Positions 19,401 through 28,914 of a stretch of 64,000 bases of DNA are shown here, in pieces. The DNA comes from Diploptera punctata (taxonomy: Eukaryota; Arthropoda; Insecta; Blattodea; Blaberidae). A model generated the notes under the pieces. The model had not been told where the DNA came from and did not search any database. It saw nothing but the letters and a program-made list of their open reading frames with translations. Within the stretch, counting starts at the first letter, position 1, and each line of letters opens with the position of its first letter. Where the stretch lies: the NCBI GenBank assembly GCA_030220185.1, contig JASPKZ010007531.1, forward strand, positions 744,001 to 808,000, read 5' to 3'. The translations under genes were made by a program, and so were the position numbers.

Positions 19401-21587
19401 CGCTTATGAGAGGAACAAACGCTAAAGATGATTCTGTAAAATATGAATTAAAAAACTTGAAAAATGATGAAATGCGGCAAGAATACCAAATCAAAATTGC
19501 TAATAGATTTGAAGTACTGGAATCTTCAGATGACAATGTGGCAAACGAAGAAGAAACTGATATAAATAAAGAATGGGAGGCTATAAGAGATACTATTAAA
19601 TTGTCAGCATCAGAAAGCATTGGTTGTTTAAAAAAGAGGCAAAACAAGAAATGGTTTGATGAGGAATGTGCCGACATTGTAAAGAAAAGAAAGCTAGCAA
19701 AAATTAAATGGTTACACGAGCCAAATGAGGTAAATTTAGAGCAATTGGGTAGTGTTAGACGGGAAACCACCAAGTTACTAAAGAGTAAAAAGAGGGAATA
19801 TTTGAGAGAGAAGATTAATGATCTTGAAATGAATGCAAAAAATAGGAACATTAGAGAATTATATCAGGGAATTAGTATAGAGAAGAAAGGGTTTCAGGCT
19901 AGAACAAACATAATTCGGAATGAAAATGGGGATATGATTGCAGATTCCAAGAGTATATTAAATAGATGGAAAAGTTATTTTAATCAGCTATTAAATGTAC
20001 ATACAGAACAGGACATTGAGGAGAATAACTTACAGACAGCAGAAATGCTAGTCGCAGAGCCAAGTGCATTAGAGGTTGAAATGGCAATTGAAAAATTGAA
20101 GATGTATAAAGCATCAGGTTCAGATGAGATCCCAGCAGAACTGATAAAATCAGGGGAGAAAAATTGATGGACAAGATACGCTGGTTGCTTAGTATGATTT
20201 GGGAAAAAGAAGCTCTTCCAGATGAATGGAAGGAATCAATTATCGTACCAATTTATAAGAAAGGAGATAAAACTGATTGCAACAACTATAGGGGCATCTC
20301 ATTACTTTCAACTTCGTACAAAATTCTAACAAATATATTAGTAAGCAGACTTACTCCCTATATTGATGACATTCTAGGAGATCATCAATGTGCATTTAGA
20401 AGAAACAGGTCTACAACAGATCAGATTTTTAGTATAAGACAGATTTTAGAAAAGAAATGGGAATATAATGGTACTGTACATCAACTATATGTAGACTTCA
20501 AAAAGCATATGATTCAATTAAGAGGGAGAAGTTATATAGTATCCTGCTGGAGTTTGGAATTCCTAAAAAGTTAGTTAGACTTATACGAATGTGTCTAAAT
20601 GGCTCAACGAGTAGGGTGCGTGTAGGCAAACAGTTTTCAGACACTTTTGAAATCCAGAATGGGTTAAAGCAAGGAGATGCACTATCTCCTCTACTATTTA
20701 ATTTTGTACTAGAGCATGCCATTAAATCTTTAGAGAATGAGGAAGGCTTACAACTCAATGGTATTAATAAGCTGTTAGTTTATGCTGATGATGTAGTACT
20801 ACTGGCCGATAGCGAGGAGATACTAAAGGCCAACACGCACACACTATTGAGTAACACTAAGAAATTAGGACTGGAAGTAAATATCAGTAAAACTAAATAT
20901 ATGGTCACACGTAGAAATACATTATATAATGGAAATGGACAGCTAATGACAAATGAGGGAAATTTTGAGGAATTGGCTGAATTCAAATACCTAGGAACAA
21001 TAATCACAAATAGGAATGAGATGCACAAAGAAATTAAACATAGGCTCAATTCTGGAAATGCATGCTATTATGCATTGCAGAGACTTTTGATGTCCCAACT
21101 CCTTTCAAAAAACGTTAAGCTGAAAATATATAAAACTATTGTTCTACCAGTTATATTATATGGGTGCGAAACATGGACTCTTACTTTAAGGGAGGAAAGG
21201 AGATTACGAGTATTTGAGAATAAAGTTCTTAGGAAAATTTTTGGACCAAAGAGAGATGAACAGACAGGTGAATGGAGAAGACTACATAACAATGAACTAC
21301 ATGGTCTTTGTAGGAAGCCAGATATAATAAGAACAGTTAAGTCCCGTAGACTGCGATGGGCAGGACATGTTGCGCGTATGGGGAATGAAAGACGTGCATG
21401 GAAACTTCTTGTAGGAAAGCCAGAAGGAAAACGCCCAGTTGGTAGACCAAAAATGAGGTGGGAGAACAACATTAACTATGATTTGAGGGAAGTAGATTAT
21501 ACAGGGAATGATTGGAAAGCATTAGCTCAGGATAGGGATGTATGGAGAGCTTATGTCCGTGCGGCCATGAACCTACGGGTTCGATAG
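19401..21587 (+). pseudogene. LINE-A reverse transcriptase and C-terminal domain (broken)
   Basis: A linker (19401-20060) leads into RT: MYKASGSDEIPAELIKSG, WKESIIVPIYKKGDK, NYRGISLLSTSYKI, LYVDFKK (first catalytic Asp region), NGLKQGDALSPLLFNFVLEH, and LLVYADDVVLL, the YADD box at about 20778. The C-terminal domain holds AEFKYLGTIITNRN, LYGCETWTLT, LRWAGHVARMG, GRPKMRWENNIN and ends NLRVR at 21587. Frameshifts occur near 20163 and near 20500, the latter a 1-bp loss in the A-rich stretch after LYVDFKK, so motif A is split from the downstream palm. The last 332 codons (20589-21587) are uninterrupted. Confidence 0.93.
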
Positions 21588-22352
21588 TGCCAGTGAGTAA
21601 GTAAGTAAGTAAGATCATGCCCTAATAATTATTGTTATAATTTTAGCTGTCGGGTAAATTCACGAAGTGAGGGGTGAATTTATCTAGAGAATTTGGAAGT
21701 CAAGAGTGGCATTTGTTAGTGCTATTTAACGAATAAAATTTATCTGTTTACTCATAAATCATTATTTAAATATATTTATTTTAAAGTATTTATATATTTA
21801 ATGTAAACGGCGATGAGAAAGGTTTGTTATGCTTCATTTGTTCATCACTGCAGCCAGATCATATTATTTATTGCCAAAGGATCGCAATATTGTAAGAATG
21901 CACCCTAGTTGAGAAAAAATGAAACACATCAAACTGTTTATAACCAACATTATAGGTTATTAATTAATTTATGATGTGCTGTGATATAAATTATATTTTT
22001 CTGGAACATAACTTCATGGAAATAATACGTTTAAGAAGGTGCAAACAGTGGTTTCTTTCTATTGTGGTATAATCAATTACTACGAATGTTTTTTTTTCTA
22101 TTATATCCCGCAAGCAGTATCTGTTTATATTCGTGCACTATATATACAATGTGGTATCCGTATTTCTTACAAATTCAGTCTCTGCAAAATAATGCTCTGG
22201 CCTATTCATAATGTTAAAAAGGAGGAGCTTGATTTTAATATGGCAAAATTAAACTGATAAAATCGAGGTGGAAAAAGAGAGATTGGTTGTAAATCAAAAT
22301 TCATTGAAATATGATTGGTCATGCACTCCCATTTGGGACATGAGTTAAATAG

Positions 22353-22661
22353 TCCTTATAAATAATATCTCATTGTCATTAAAACTGAATACCTGATCTA
22401 CTATAGAAAGTACAGAGAAGTAGAAAAAGCTATAGCCTACTCAAATTACTGAGAGGAGCCTAAAATAATCTACTTCAAATGCGAAGTTATAAAAGATGTT
22501 AAAGAGTACATAAGTAAGATTGAGCCTATAGAAATTAACTAAACAATAATTCTCTGGTACTATCCACTCGGGAGATTCTTGGCATGACTAAAAACAGTTG
22601 AAAAGCAAGCATAAACTGGTTATTTCCTTAGGCAATACAATATATAACCAAGCTCGATATA
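22353..22661. other. No recognisable feature
   Basis: AT-rich, between E3 and an (ATT)n tract. Confidence 0.45.
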
Positions 22662-22709
<48 letters not shown>

Positions 22710-22724
22710 TATTATTATTATTAT
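22662..22724. repeat. (ATT)n microsatellite
   Basis: About 20 ATT units with one ACT break, upstream of LINE-C. Confidence 0.95.
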
Positions 22725-22727
22725 AAA

Positions 22728-23232
22728 GGAAAATTTGCAATTGCTTGTCTCAATGGAATATTGTGGGATAAAAATATAAGTAATAAAAATAAAATGAATA
22801 TCTATCATACAATTGTTAAAAGCATCATTACTTATGGAGCAGAACTTTGGCCATTAACAACAAAAACAAATAAGTAAGTACCTTTTGGCAACGGAAATGG
22901 ATTTTATACGAAGGGCCGCAAGAATTTCAAGAAGAGAAAAATTAGGAACTCAGTTATAAGGGAGAAAATGAAGATTGAAGACACTATTTTAGATTATATT
23001 AAAACTCAGCAATTAAGATGGTACGGACATGTCCAACGAATGGATTAGGATCGACTACCAAAATCTGTTTTGGAATGGAAACTTGAGGGAAGACGAAGCA
23101 GAGTAAGACCTAAAACCTCCTAGAGTCAGGGAATGAAGGAGAAACATGTACAACTAGGAGATTGGATGGACCGACAAAATAGGCTATTAGGAATCGGACG
23201 ATGTCAAAGACATTAATCAACCGATGATCTAT
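22728..23232 (+). pseudogene. LINE-C RT C-terminus and 3' end
   Basis: The plus-strand frame with breaks reads CLNGILWDKNISNK, SIITYGAELWPLTTK, EMDFIRRAARISRREK, LRWYGHVQRMD and LEWKLEGRRSR, then the 3' end (AATCGGACGATGTCAAAGAC). A stop interrupts the HVQRMD stretch, and a frameshift falls after LTTKT. An (ATT)n tract follows at once and is probably the tail. Confidence 0.8.
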
Positions 23233-23234
23233 CG

Positions 23235-23235
<1 letters not shown>

Positions 23236-23276
<41 letters not shown>

Positions 23277-23290
23277 AATAATAATATTAA
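23236..23290. repeat. (ATT)n microsatellite, LINE-C tail
   Basis: ATT units, turning into AAT at the end, follow the LINE-C 3' end directly. Confidence 0.93.
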
Positions 23291-23452
23291 TACCTCTAGC
23301 GCCCCGCTATTGTATGAAGTCTTAACATCCATGTTCCTAGGAACATGTCCCTGTGTTTGAGCCTTTGACATGGGTTCCCTGAAGTAGTCCCCGCCCGGAG
23401 AACCGAATGAGGGACTATTTGACCTCCGGAAAATTTTACCCCAGTTGAAGCC
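23291..23452 (-). mobile_element. Isolated LINE-A 5' leader fragment
   Basis: Minus-strand match to 18560-18725 of the full LINE-A (TTCCGGAGGTC, CGGGCGGGGACTACTTCAGG, the TWNVRT region). It is joined head-on to a LINE-B 3' end on the other strand, with no RT sequence of LINE-A nearby. Confidence 0.8.
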
Positions 23453-23690
23453 CAGAAATTAACTGGAGATATTTTCAATAGTTGATAAACTAGAATAGCA
23501 CAAATACCAATGGATAGAACATTTTGACAGAATGGACAATACAAGATTACCCAAAAAGATCAACACCTACAAACAGCATGGAAAAAGATCATTGGGACGA
23601 CCAAGGAAACGATGGACTTGTGACCGGAACAGGTCGCTTTGACCTAATCCTGGAAAGGAAGAAGAAGATTTTACCTTACAAATGCTCAAT
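23453..23690 (+). pseudogene. LINE-B C-terminal fragment
   Basis: Reads EHKYQWIEHFDRMDNTRLPK, HGKRSLGRPRKRWTC and DRNRSL in one plus-strand register, then a (GAA)n tail. It is of the same subfamily as the minus-strand copy at 28915-29743, beginning at the sequence GAAATTAACTGGAGAT that is internal to that copy. Confidence 0.75.
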
Positions 23691-24567
23691 ATGTTCACCC
23701 TTTGTTACATGACAGAAAACTAGTTCTACATTTTTTAATATCTCGGTTCAAACATACATTTTTCTTTCTTGTTAGATGATATAAAATGTAAGTATAGGCC
23801 TAATATTTTCCGAATTTACGGCAGGAATGTAAATTATAGCTTCAATTAATTTACTTTTAGTTATAGAAAACTCATGTTTTATTTTGAAAAGATGAAACCG
23901 TGGAACTCATACCGCAGGGTATCCTCGTATTATAAATTTGCTGTATAATAATACAGGGCTGCCTACTGTTATCCACAAAATTAAAGTGTGTTGCAGTAAA
24001 GGGTGGAATGTCCTCTGACGCCGGCTCAGATACCTGGAGACAACAGCTTGAGACTATCACATGTAACGGTGATCCACTTAACTATAAACTGTATTAGAAA
24101 TTGTGTATAAAATTGTGTTAGCCTATGATTTTTTTATAAAACAGGAAGGGATCTCAATTTGATGGCGACAATATCCTAAATTGTTGGTGTCGTGAATTTC
24201 AGGGAACCGATAGGCTTCGGGCCATAACTGTCTGCATCTTCTAATACTGTTTTTTCACCTGCAGTTTAAACAAGTTCAAAATTCAAACCTGATTATTTTG
24301 ATTCTTTGTATCCAAGTTCTCTGTAGAATTTTAAACTTCAAAACATTGGACCAAAATATAAGCAAAAGCCTTTATTATTATAAGTTAATCTACTGATGAA
24401 TAGATCATCTGAAACAAATGGAAACAGAGAGCAGGATGGATGCTAAGATATGTAGGCTATATAATTTAATTTATTAATGAATCTACACATCTACTCCATG
24501 TAGGCATAATTACAAAAACGTACGCCTCTTTCAATTTTTCTTTCAATTAAATTTACTTTTGGAAAAT
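23691..24567. other. No recognisable feature
   Basis: AT-rich. Short frames show no motif. One TAGGCCTA octamer lies at 23795. Confidence 0.45.
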
Positions 24568-24668
24568 ACAGGGGATGATTGGAAAACATTAACTCAGGAT
24601 AGGAATGTATAGAGAGTTTATGTCCGCGCGGCCATGGACCTATGGGTTCGATAGAGCCAGTGAGTTAG
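24568..24668 (+). mobile_element. LINE-A 3' end fragment
   Basis: About 100 bp matching the last codons of LINE-A (DDWKTLTQDRNV...VRAAMDL) and the 3' end with a GTGAGTTAGTCAG tail. Confidence 0.8.
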
Positions 24669-24744
24669 TCAGTTTGCAAAATAATAAAGCTCATATTTTT
24701 AAAAAAAAAATAACTCGAATTAGTAAATAGAAACATACCTTATA

Positions 24745-25045
24745 GACTCTCTCTATCTCTATGGCCTAACTATATAACCACACAATTTCTCACCAACCAT
24801 GGACTATTTAAATCCTACCTACACAAAATGAACAAAACGCTTCACCTTATTGCAACTGCCCAGAAAAAACACTGCAGATGGCCCACAATCTGATGACTGA
24901 ATGCAACATGTTCTCCAGAGATCGACCAGCTATACTACAAATTGCTACTCCGCCAAATATTCTGAAGTTCCACTTTAACACAGTCAACGTTGCAGAATTT
25001 CTTACGACGATCTTCCGTCAACTACAAGAACAACTAGAACAATAA
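24745..25045 (+). pseudogene. Non-LTR element C-terminus with Cys-x-Cys...His...Cys motif
   Basis: The plus strand reads TTQFLTNHGLFKSYLHKMNK and, after a frameshift, SPYCNCPEKTLQMAHNLMTE, then CNMFSRDRP, ending in FLTTIFRQLQEQLEQ and a stop at 25045. The pattern G.F..YL...K...P.C.C...E...H....C..F...R is the zinc-knuckle end of Jockey/R1-type LINE ORF2 proteins and ribonuclease-H-bearing LINEs. Only the last 90 or so residues remain. Confidence 0.7.
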
Positions 25046-25159
25046 TTGAACAATTGTAAAAACTGTAAATATCCCGTGATATACCATTGGTAAAACATGG
25101 GTTGTAGCATATATGTAAATAAAAAAAAAAAGGTAGCCTATATTATATCTTAAGACTAT

Positions 25160-25512
25160 TGTCAGAATTTTATGTAATAAAATATAGGGTGTAACAGGAC
25201 CTCACCGACAAAATTATAGGGATGATAGGTCATGCACAGAGGATCGTTTTTGTGAAGGAACATATAGTCGCAAACACGTCGTTTATGAGTTATATGCAAA
25301 TGAAGGTGTTCACCCTTAAGGGTCGGAATAGAATAAAAACAATTGTACACGTATCATTTTATTAAAAAATGACATCTTTTTACAATAAGTGTTCAAACAG
25401 TCGACCTGTGCCTCACTGCATGTTTGATATCGTCGCAGCAACGATCGATCGGCACGGCCGATCATGACAGGATTATTTTTGACATCGAAAAAACACTTAT
25501 TGTTTGAACATC
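25160..25512. other. Unassigned, transposon-like sequence
   Basis: GC content rises locally, and the near-inverted words AATAAGTGTTCAAACA (25383-25398) and TTATTGTTTGAACA (25496-25509) flank about 100 bp containing CGATCGATCGGCACGGCCGATC. This could be a small foldback, but there is no second copy to define ends. Confidence 0.3.
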
Positions 25513-25514
25513 GG

Positions 25515-25959
25515 TATACATAGATTCCCGGGCAACGCCGGATAATCAGTACGGAGTATAAAAAATAATTACGGTATGGCTTTACTTATAGTGATTGCTT
25601 GAATATTAAATTTTGAAGAATACATTTTATTTACTATTTGGATTGTATGAAAGGTAGTTTGGAAATAGAATTAATTAGTTTATTGTTGTTTTAGCTGAAA
25701 CAACGAAGAGAGCAAATTTATAGTAATCTTCTCTTCTACTTATTCAACTAAACATAAAAACACAATTTTCATCTTTGAGCTAATTTATGCCAAGAAGATC
25801 AGGATAAGTAGAATTTTGGGCAACGCCGGGTAATCAGCACGGGGCATCTAAAAATTATAACGATATAAATTTATAAGTATGTTTCCTTTTACTTATTCAA
25901 CTAAACATAAAAACACATCATTTGTTTAGGCGTAGCAGAGCACGCTGGGTATTAGCTAG
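25515..25959 (+). mobile_element. Helitron, 5'-truncated non-autonomous copy
   Basis: It ends GGTATTAGCTAG followed by T, the CTRR 3' terminus inserted before a T typical of Helitrons, with a short GC-rich hairpin (AGCACGCTGGG) just upstream. Internal units CCAAGAAGATC..GATAAGTAGA and GGGCAACGCCGGGTAATCAG are repeated. The 5' end (TC...) is missing. Confidence 0.8.
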
Positions 25960-25963
25960 TATC

Positions 25964-26043
<80 letters not shown>

Positions 26044-26057
26044 TAATAATAATAATA
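25964..26057. repeat. (AAT)n microsatellite
   Basis: About 31 AAT units with one GAT, starting four bases after the Helitron end. A poly-Asn open frame here is an artefact. Confidence 0.97.
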
Positions 26058-26272
26058 CCCAGGAAAACATTGAAATGTTGTCCACCTGGAAGAAGGAGGA
26101 GAGGAAGACCTCGAAACTCGTGGATGCAGGAAATCAGAACTGGAATAAGAGCAAGGGGACTGGAGGACATGGATTGGATGGAGAGAGACGAGTGGAGAAG
26201 AATAATAAAACTTTAGGCAAAGAAAGATGTGTAAACATTAAAATTCTGTATATAAATAAAATAAAATAAAAA
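26058..26272 (+). mobile_element. LINE-J C-terminal coding and 3' end
   Basis: The plus strand codes CCPPGRRRRGRPRNSWMQEI and RARGLEDMDWMERDEWRRII before a stop, then CTTTAGGCAAAGA and TCTGTATATAAATAAAAT. An (ATT)n tract follows. Confidence 0.78.
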
Positions 26273-26277
26273 TAATA

Positions 26278-26280
26278 ACA

Positions 26281-26315
<35 letters not shown>

Positions 26316-26325
26316 TATTAAATAT
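26278..26325. repeat. (ATT)n microsatellite
   Basis: ATT units with one ACT break lie between LINE-J and LINE-A. Confidence 0.93.
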
Positions 26326-26569
26326 ATGTTAACACATAGAAGTACATTATATAATGGAAATTGACAGTTAATGACACATGAGGGAAATTTTGAAGAATAG
26401 CTGAATTCAAATATCTAAGGAACAATAAATACAAATAGGAATGAGATGCACAAAGTAATTAAACATAGGCTCAATTCTGGAAACGCGTGCTATTATTGCA
26501 ATACATGGACTCTCGTCCCAACCTCTCTAAAAAACGTTAAACTGAAAATATATAAAATTTTTATTCTCT

Positions 26570-27277
26570 AGTAAAACTAAATATATGGTCACACGTATAA
26601 ATTCATTATATGATGGAAATGGACAGCTAATGACAAATGAGGGATATTTTGAGGAAGTGGCTGAATTCAAATACCTAGGAACAATAATCACAAATAGGAA
26701 TGAGATGCACAAAGAAATTAAACATAGGCCCAATTCTGGGAATGCATGCTATTATGCATTGCAGAGACTCTTGATGTCCCAACTCCTTTCAAAAAACGTT
26801 AACCTGAAAATATATAAAAATATTATTCTACCAGTTATATTATATGGGTGCGAAACATGCACTCTTACCTTAGGGGAGGAAAGAAGATTACAAGTATTGA
26901 GAATAAAGTTCTTAGGAAAATTGTTGGACCAAAGAGAGATGAACAGACAGGTGAATGGAGAAGACTTCATAACAATGAACTACATGATCTTTATAGGAAG
27001 CCAGATATAATAAGAACAGTTAAGTCTCGTAGACTGCGATGGGCAAGACATGTTGCACATATGGGGAATGAAAGACTTGCATGGAAGCTTCTTGTAGGAA
27101 AGCCAGAGGGAAAATGCCCAATTGGTGACCAAGAATGAGGTGGGAGAATAACATTAACTATGATTTGAGGGAAGTAGATTATACAGGGAATGATTGGAAA
27201 GCATTAGCTCAGGATAGGGATATATGGAGAGCTTATGTCTGTGCGGCCATGAACCTACGGGTTCGATAGTGCCAGTG

Positions 27278-27279
<2 letters not shown>
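26570..27279 (+). pseudogene. LINE-A 5'-truncated copy (RT C-terminus)
   Basis: It begins within the RT just after the YADD box (VKLNIWSHV region) and runs to the NLRVR-like end. Motifs: AEFKYLGTIITNRNEMHKEI, LYGCETCTLT, RWARHVAHMGNERLAWKLL. Frameshifts occur near 26900 and 27125 (the GRPRM box). It ends in a long (AGTA)n tail. Confidence 0.88.

Positions 27280-27324
<45 letters not shown>
27280..27324. repeat. (AGTA)n LINE-A tail
   Basis: About 11 AAGT units, the longest LINE-A tail in the window. Confidence 0.93.
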
Positions 27325-27612
27325 TATGTTGGTATGAAAAATGGACTCTTACTTTAAGGGATGAGAAAATATTACATTTAAAAAAATAAAATAAATTAGT
27401 AATTGCTAAATTATATCGAAAGATATTTATCAGAAGAATGAGAGAACCAATGACACGACCAAATTAGCTAATTCGATCAAGAAACAAGATAAAAACATTA
27501 AAATCGCCTTCAAAACCAATAATAAATTCAATAACATAATTTCTAACAAAACAGAAACAACAAATAAGTATGAAAATAAAAGCGTGTATAAGCTAAAATG
27601 TAATAGTTGTGG

Positions 27613-28449
27613 CTATTTAACTCATGTCGCAAATGGTAGTCAATGACCAATCACGATTCAATGAATTCTGTTCTACACCAATGACAGTCGTGTTTCACCT
27701 CGCTCTTTATCGATTTCTCTTTATCAGCTCCTGCTTTTGTGATAAAGAAAGCTCCTCCTTTTTTAATATTCTGAACAGGTTAGACCATTATTTTTCTCCA
27801 ACAAATACATTGAATATAGCAAATATTACCCGCTCAAGGAGTAAGCGCAGTTGTTGACGGAGGGCACTGCAGTCGTGTTTATGTAGGAATAGAACACGTG
27901 ACACTGCTATCAACGAGTGCTGAGGGGAACGGGACGTGGGACGCTGACAGTGAACACTGCCTTAGATGACGTCACGTGTAGCAACAAAGAGAGTTTCTCA
28001 ATTCTTCCGCCTGCAGAGATATTTTGAACGACTAATAACGAATAGATTCAGTGATTTTACTTAGTTGTTTATTCAAAATATAAATGGTTAACCTATAATG
28101 TTGATTATAATAGTTTGATGTTTTTCATTATTTCCCCACTAGTGTGCATTCTTACAATATTGCGATCCTATTTGGCAATAAATAATATGATCGAGTTGCA
28201 GTGAATATCCATAACCTCACATTTTTAATTTGTTTTCAAACATCGCCGTTTACATTAACTATATACATATTTTAAAACACCGGTAACTATATTCAAATAA
28301 TTATTTTTTAGTAAAGAGCTTAATTTTATTCATTAAATAGTCCTAACAAATGCCACTCTTGATTTCTAAATTATCTAGATAACTTCATTCCTCACTTCGT
28401 GAGTCGTGAATTTATCGATAATTTGAAAATCACTCGTGGCATTACTTAT
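27613..28449 (-). mobile_element. Element E copy 4, longest core
   Basis: It begins CTATTTAACTCATG and ends GGCATTACTTAT, with GG at 27611-27612 and GA at 28450-28451. The hairpin module (TTCCTCACTTCGTGAGTCG) is at the right. The core shares an alternative interior with E8 but includes an extra GC-rich block at about 27825-28035. Confidence 0.88.
27967..27978. promoter_or_regulatory. CRE overlapping an E-box (TGACGTCACGTG)
   Basis: TGACGTCA overlaps TCACGTG in the GC-rich block of E4. A second CACGTG lies at 27895-27900. These match CREB/ATF and bHLH consensus sites, but no gene is attached, so any function is conjecture. Confidence 0.35.
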
Positions 28450-28914
28450 GAAAAATTCTACATAGGCAAAACAATAAGAAAGTTTAACACACGATATTCG
28501 GAACATTTCAAAAACTTTATTAATAATGAAGAAAAATCAAGTTTTGCCAAACATATACTGGAAACAGGTCATCAATTAAAAAAAAAATAACTCTATGTCA
28601 ATACTACACAAAGATGGTCAGCATCCTTGAAGACATAGAGATTCTGAAAGAAGCAAGGAATGAAGACCTGCTCAACGAGAACATAACCGAAGACATAAAT
28701 TCATTATACAACCTATATAACACCATCAGCCATCAGTTCCAGTTAAAACGCAGAAGATGGAACATTGTTTTCGAAAGGCCTCCATATTGGAATAGCTTGA
28801 AGTTTAATAACTTAGTTGAGGACGACAGACTTACCAGGTAAAAAATTACATAATTAACACCCAATGTCTATATTCCTAGAATTTTACTAAGTGAATAGTG
28901 GAGTAATTAACAGT

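Larger units (their letters stand above)
18349..21612 (+). mobile_element. LINE-A, full-length RTE-like retrotransposon
   Basis: 3,264 bp with a perfect 14-bp TSD GATCATGCCCTAAT at 18335-18348 and 21613-21626. Order: 5' leader, AP-type endonuclease, reverse transcriptase, C-terminal domain, a very short 3' UTR and an (AGTA)n tail. The length, domain order, lack of a gag-like ORF and microsatellite tail fit the RTE clade (clade call inferred). It is the only copy here with an endonuclease, and it is dead through one stop and at least three frameshifts. At least twelve other fragments in the window derive from it. Confidence 0.93.
18200..22352 (+). mobile_element. Element E copy 3, split by about 3.4 kb including LINE-A
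   Basis: The left tip is at 18200-18231 (ATAAGTAATGCCACGAG). The rest resumes at about 21649 inside the hairpin module and ends at 22352 with GTTAAATAG, then TC. The gap holds about 120 bp of unassigned AT-rich sequence plus the full-length LINE-A and its TSDs. Confidence 0.85.
26327..27370 (+). mobile_element. Older LINE-A fragment, split by a younger LINE-A
   Basis: 26327-26569 (MLTHRSTLYNGN, degraded, to LKIYKIFIL) continues at 27325-27370 (YVGMKNGLLL, corresponding to LYGCETWTLT). The gap is exactly a 5'-truncated LINE-A with its tail. The older copy has more indels, which fits the order of events. Confidence 0.8.
27430..28845 (+). pseudogene. Penelope-like element: RT/GIY-YIG junction, split by E4
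   Basis: 27430-27612 encodes LANSIKKQDKNIKIAFKTNN and NKYENKSVYKLKCNSCG. 28452-28590 continues with KFYIGKTIRKFNTRYSEHF and SSFAKHILETGHQ. Joined, this is the GIY-YIG endonuclease of Penelope-like elements, with SVY in place of GIY, an intact YIG, and the Arg, His and Glu of TRYSEH. A frameshift near 28590 precedes the C-terminal part (SILEDIEILKEARNEDLLNE, 28614-28841). The RT body is missing. The E4 insertion falls between the GIY and YIG strands. Confidence 0.85.

Noticed and set aside
25922..26269. Poly-asparagine open frame (and poly-isoleucine on the other strand)
   Set aside because: Created by the (AAT)n microsatellite joined to a LINE-J end.
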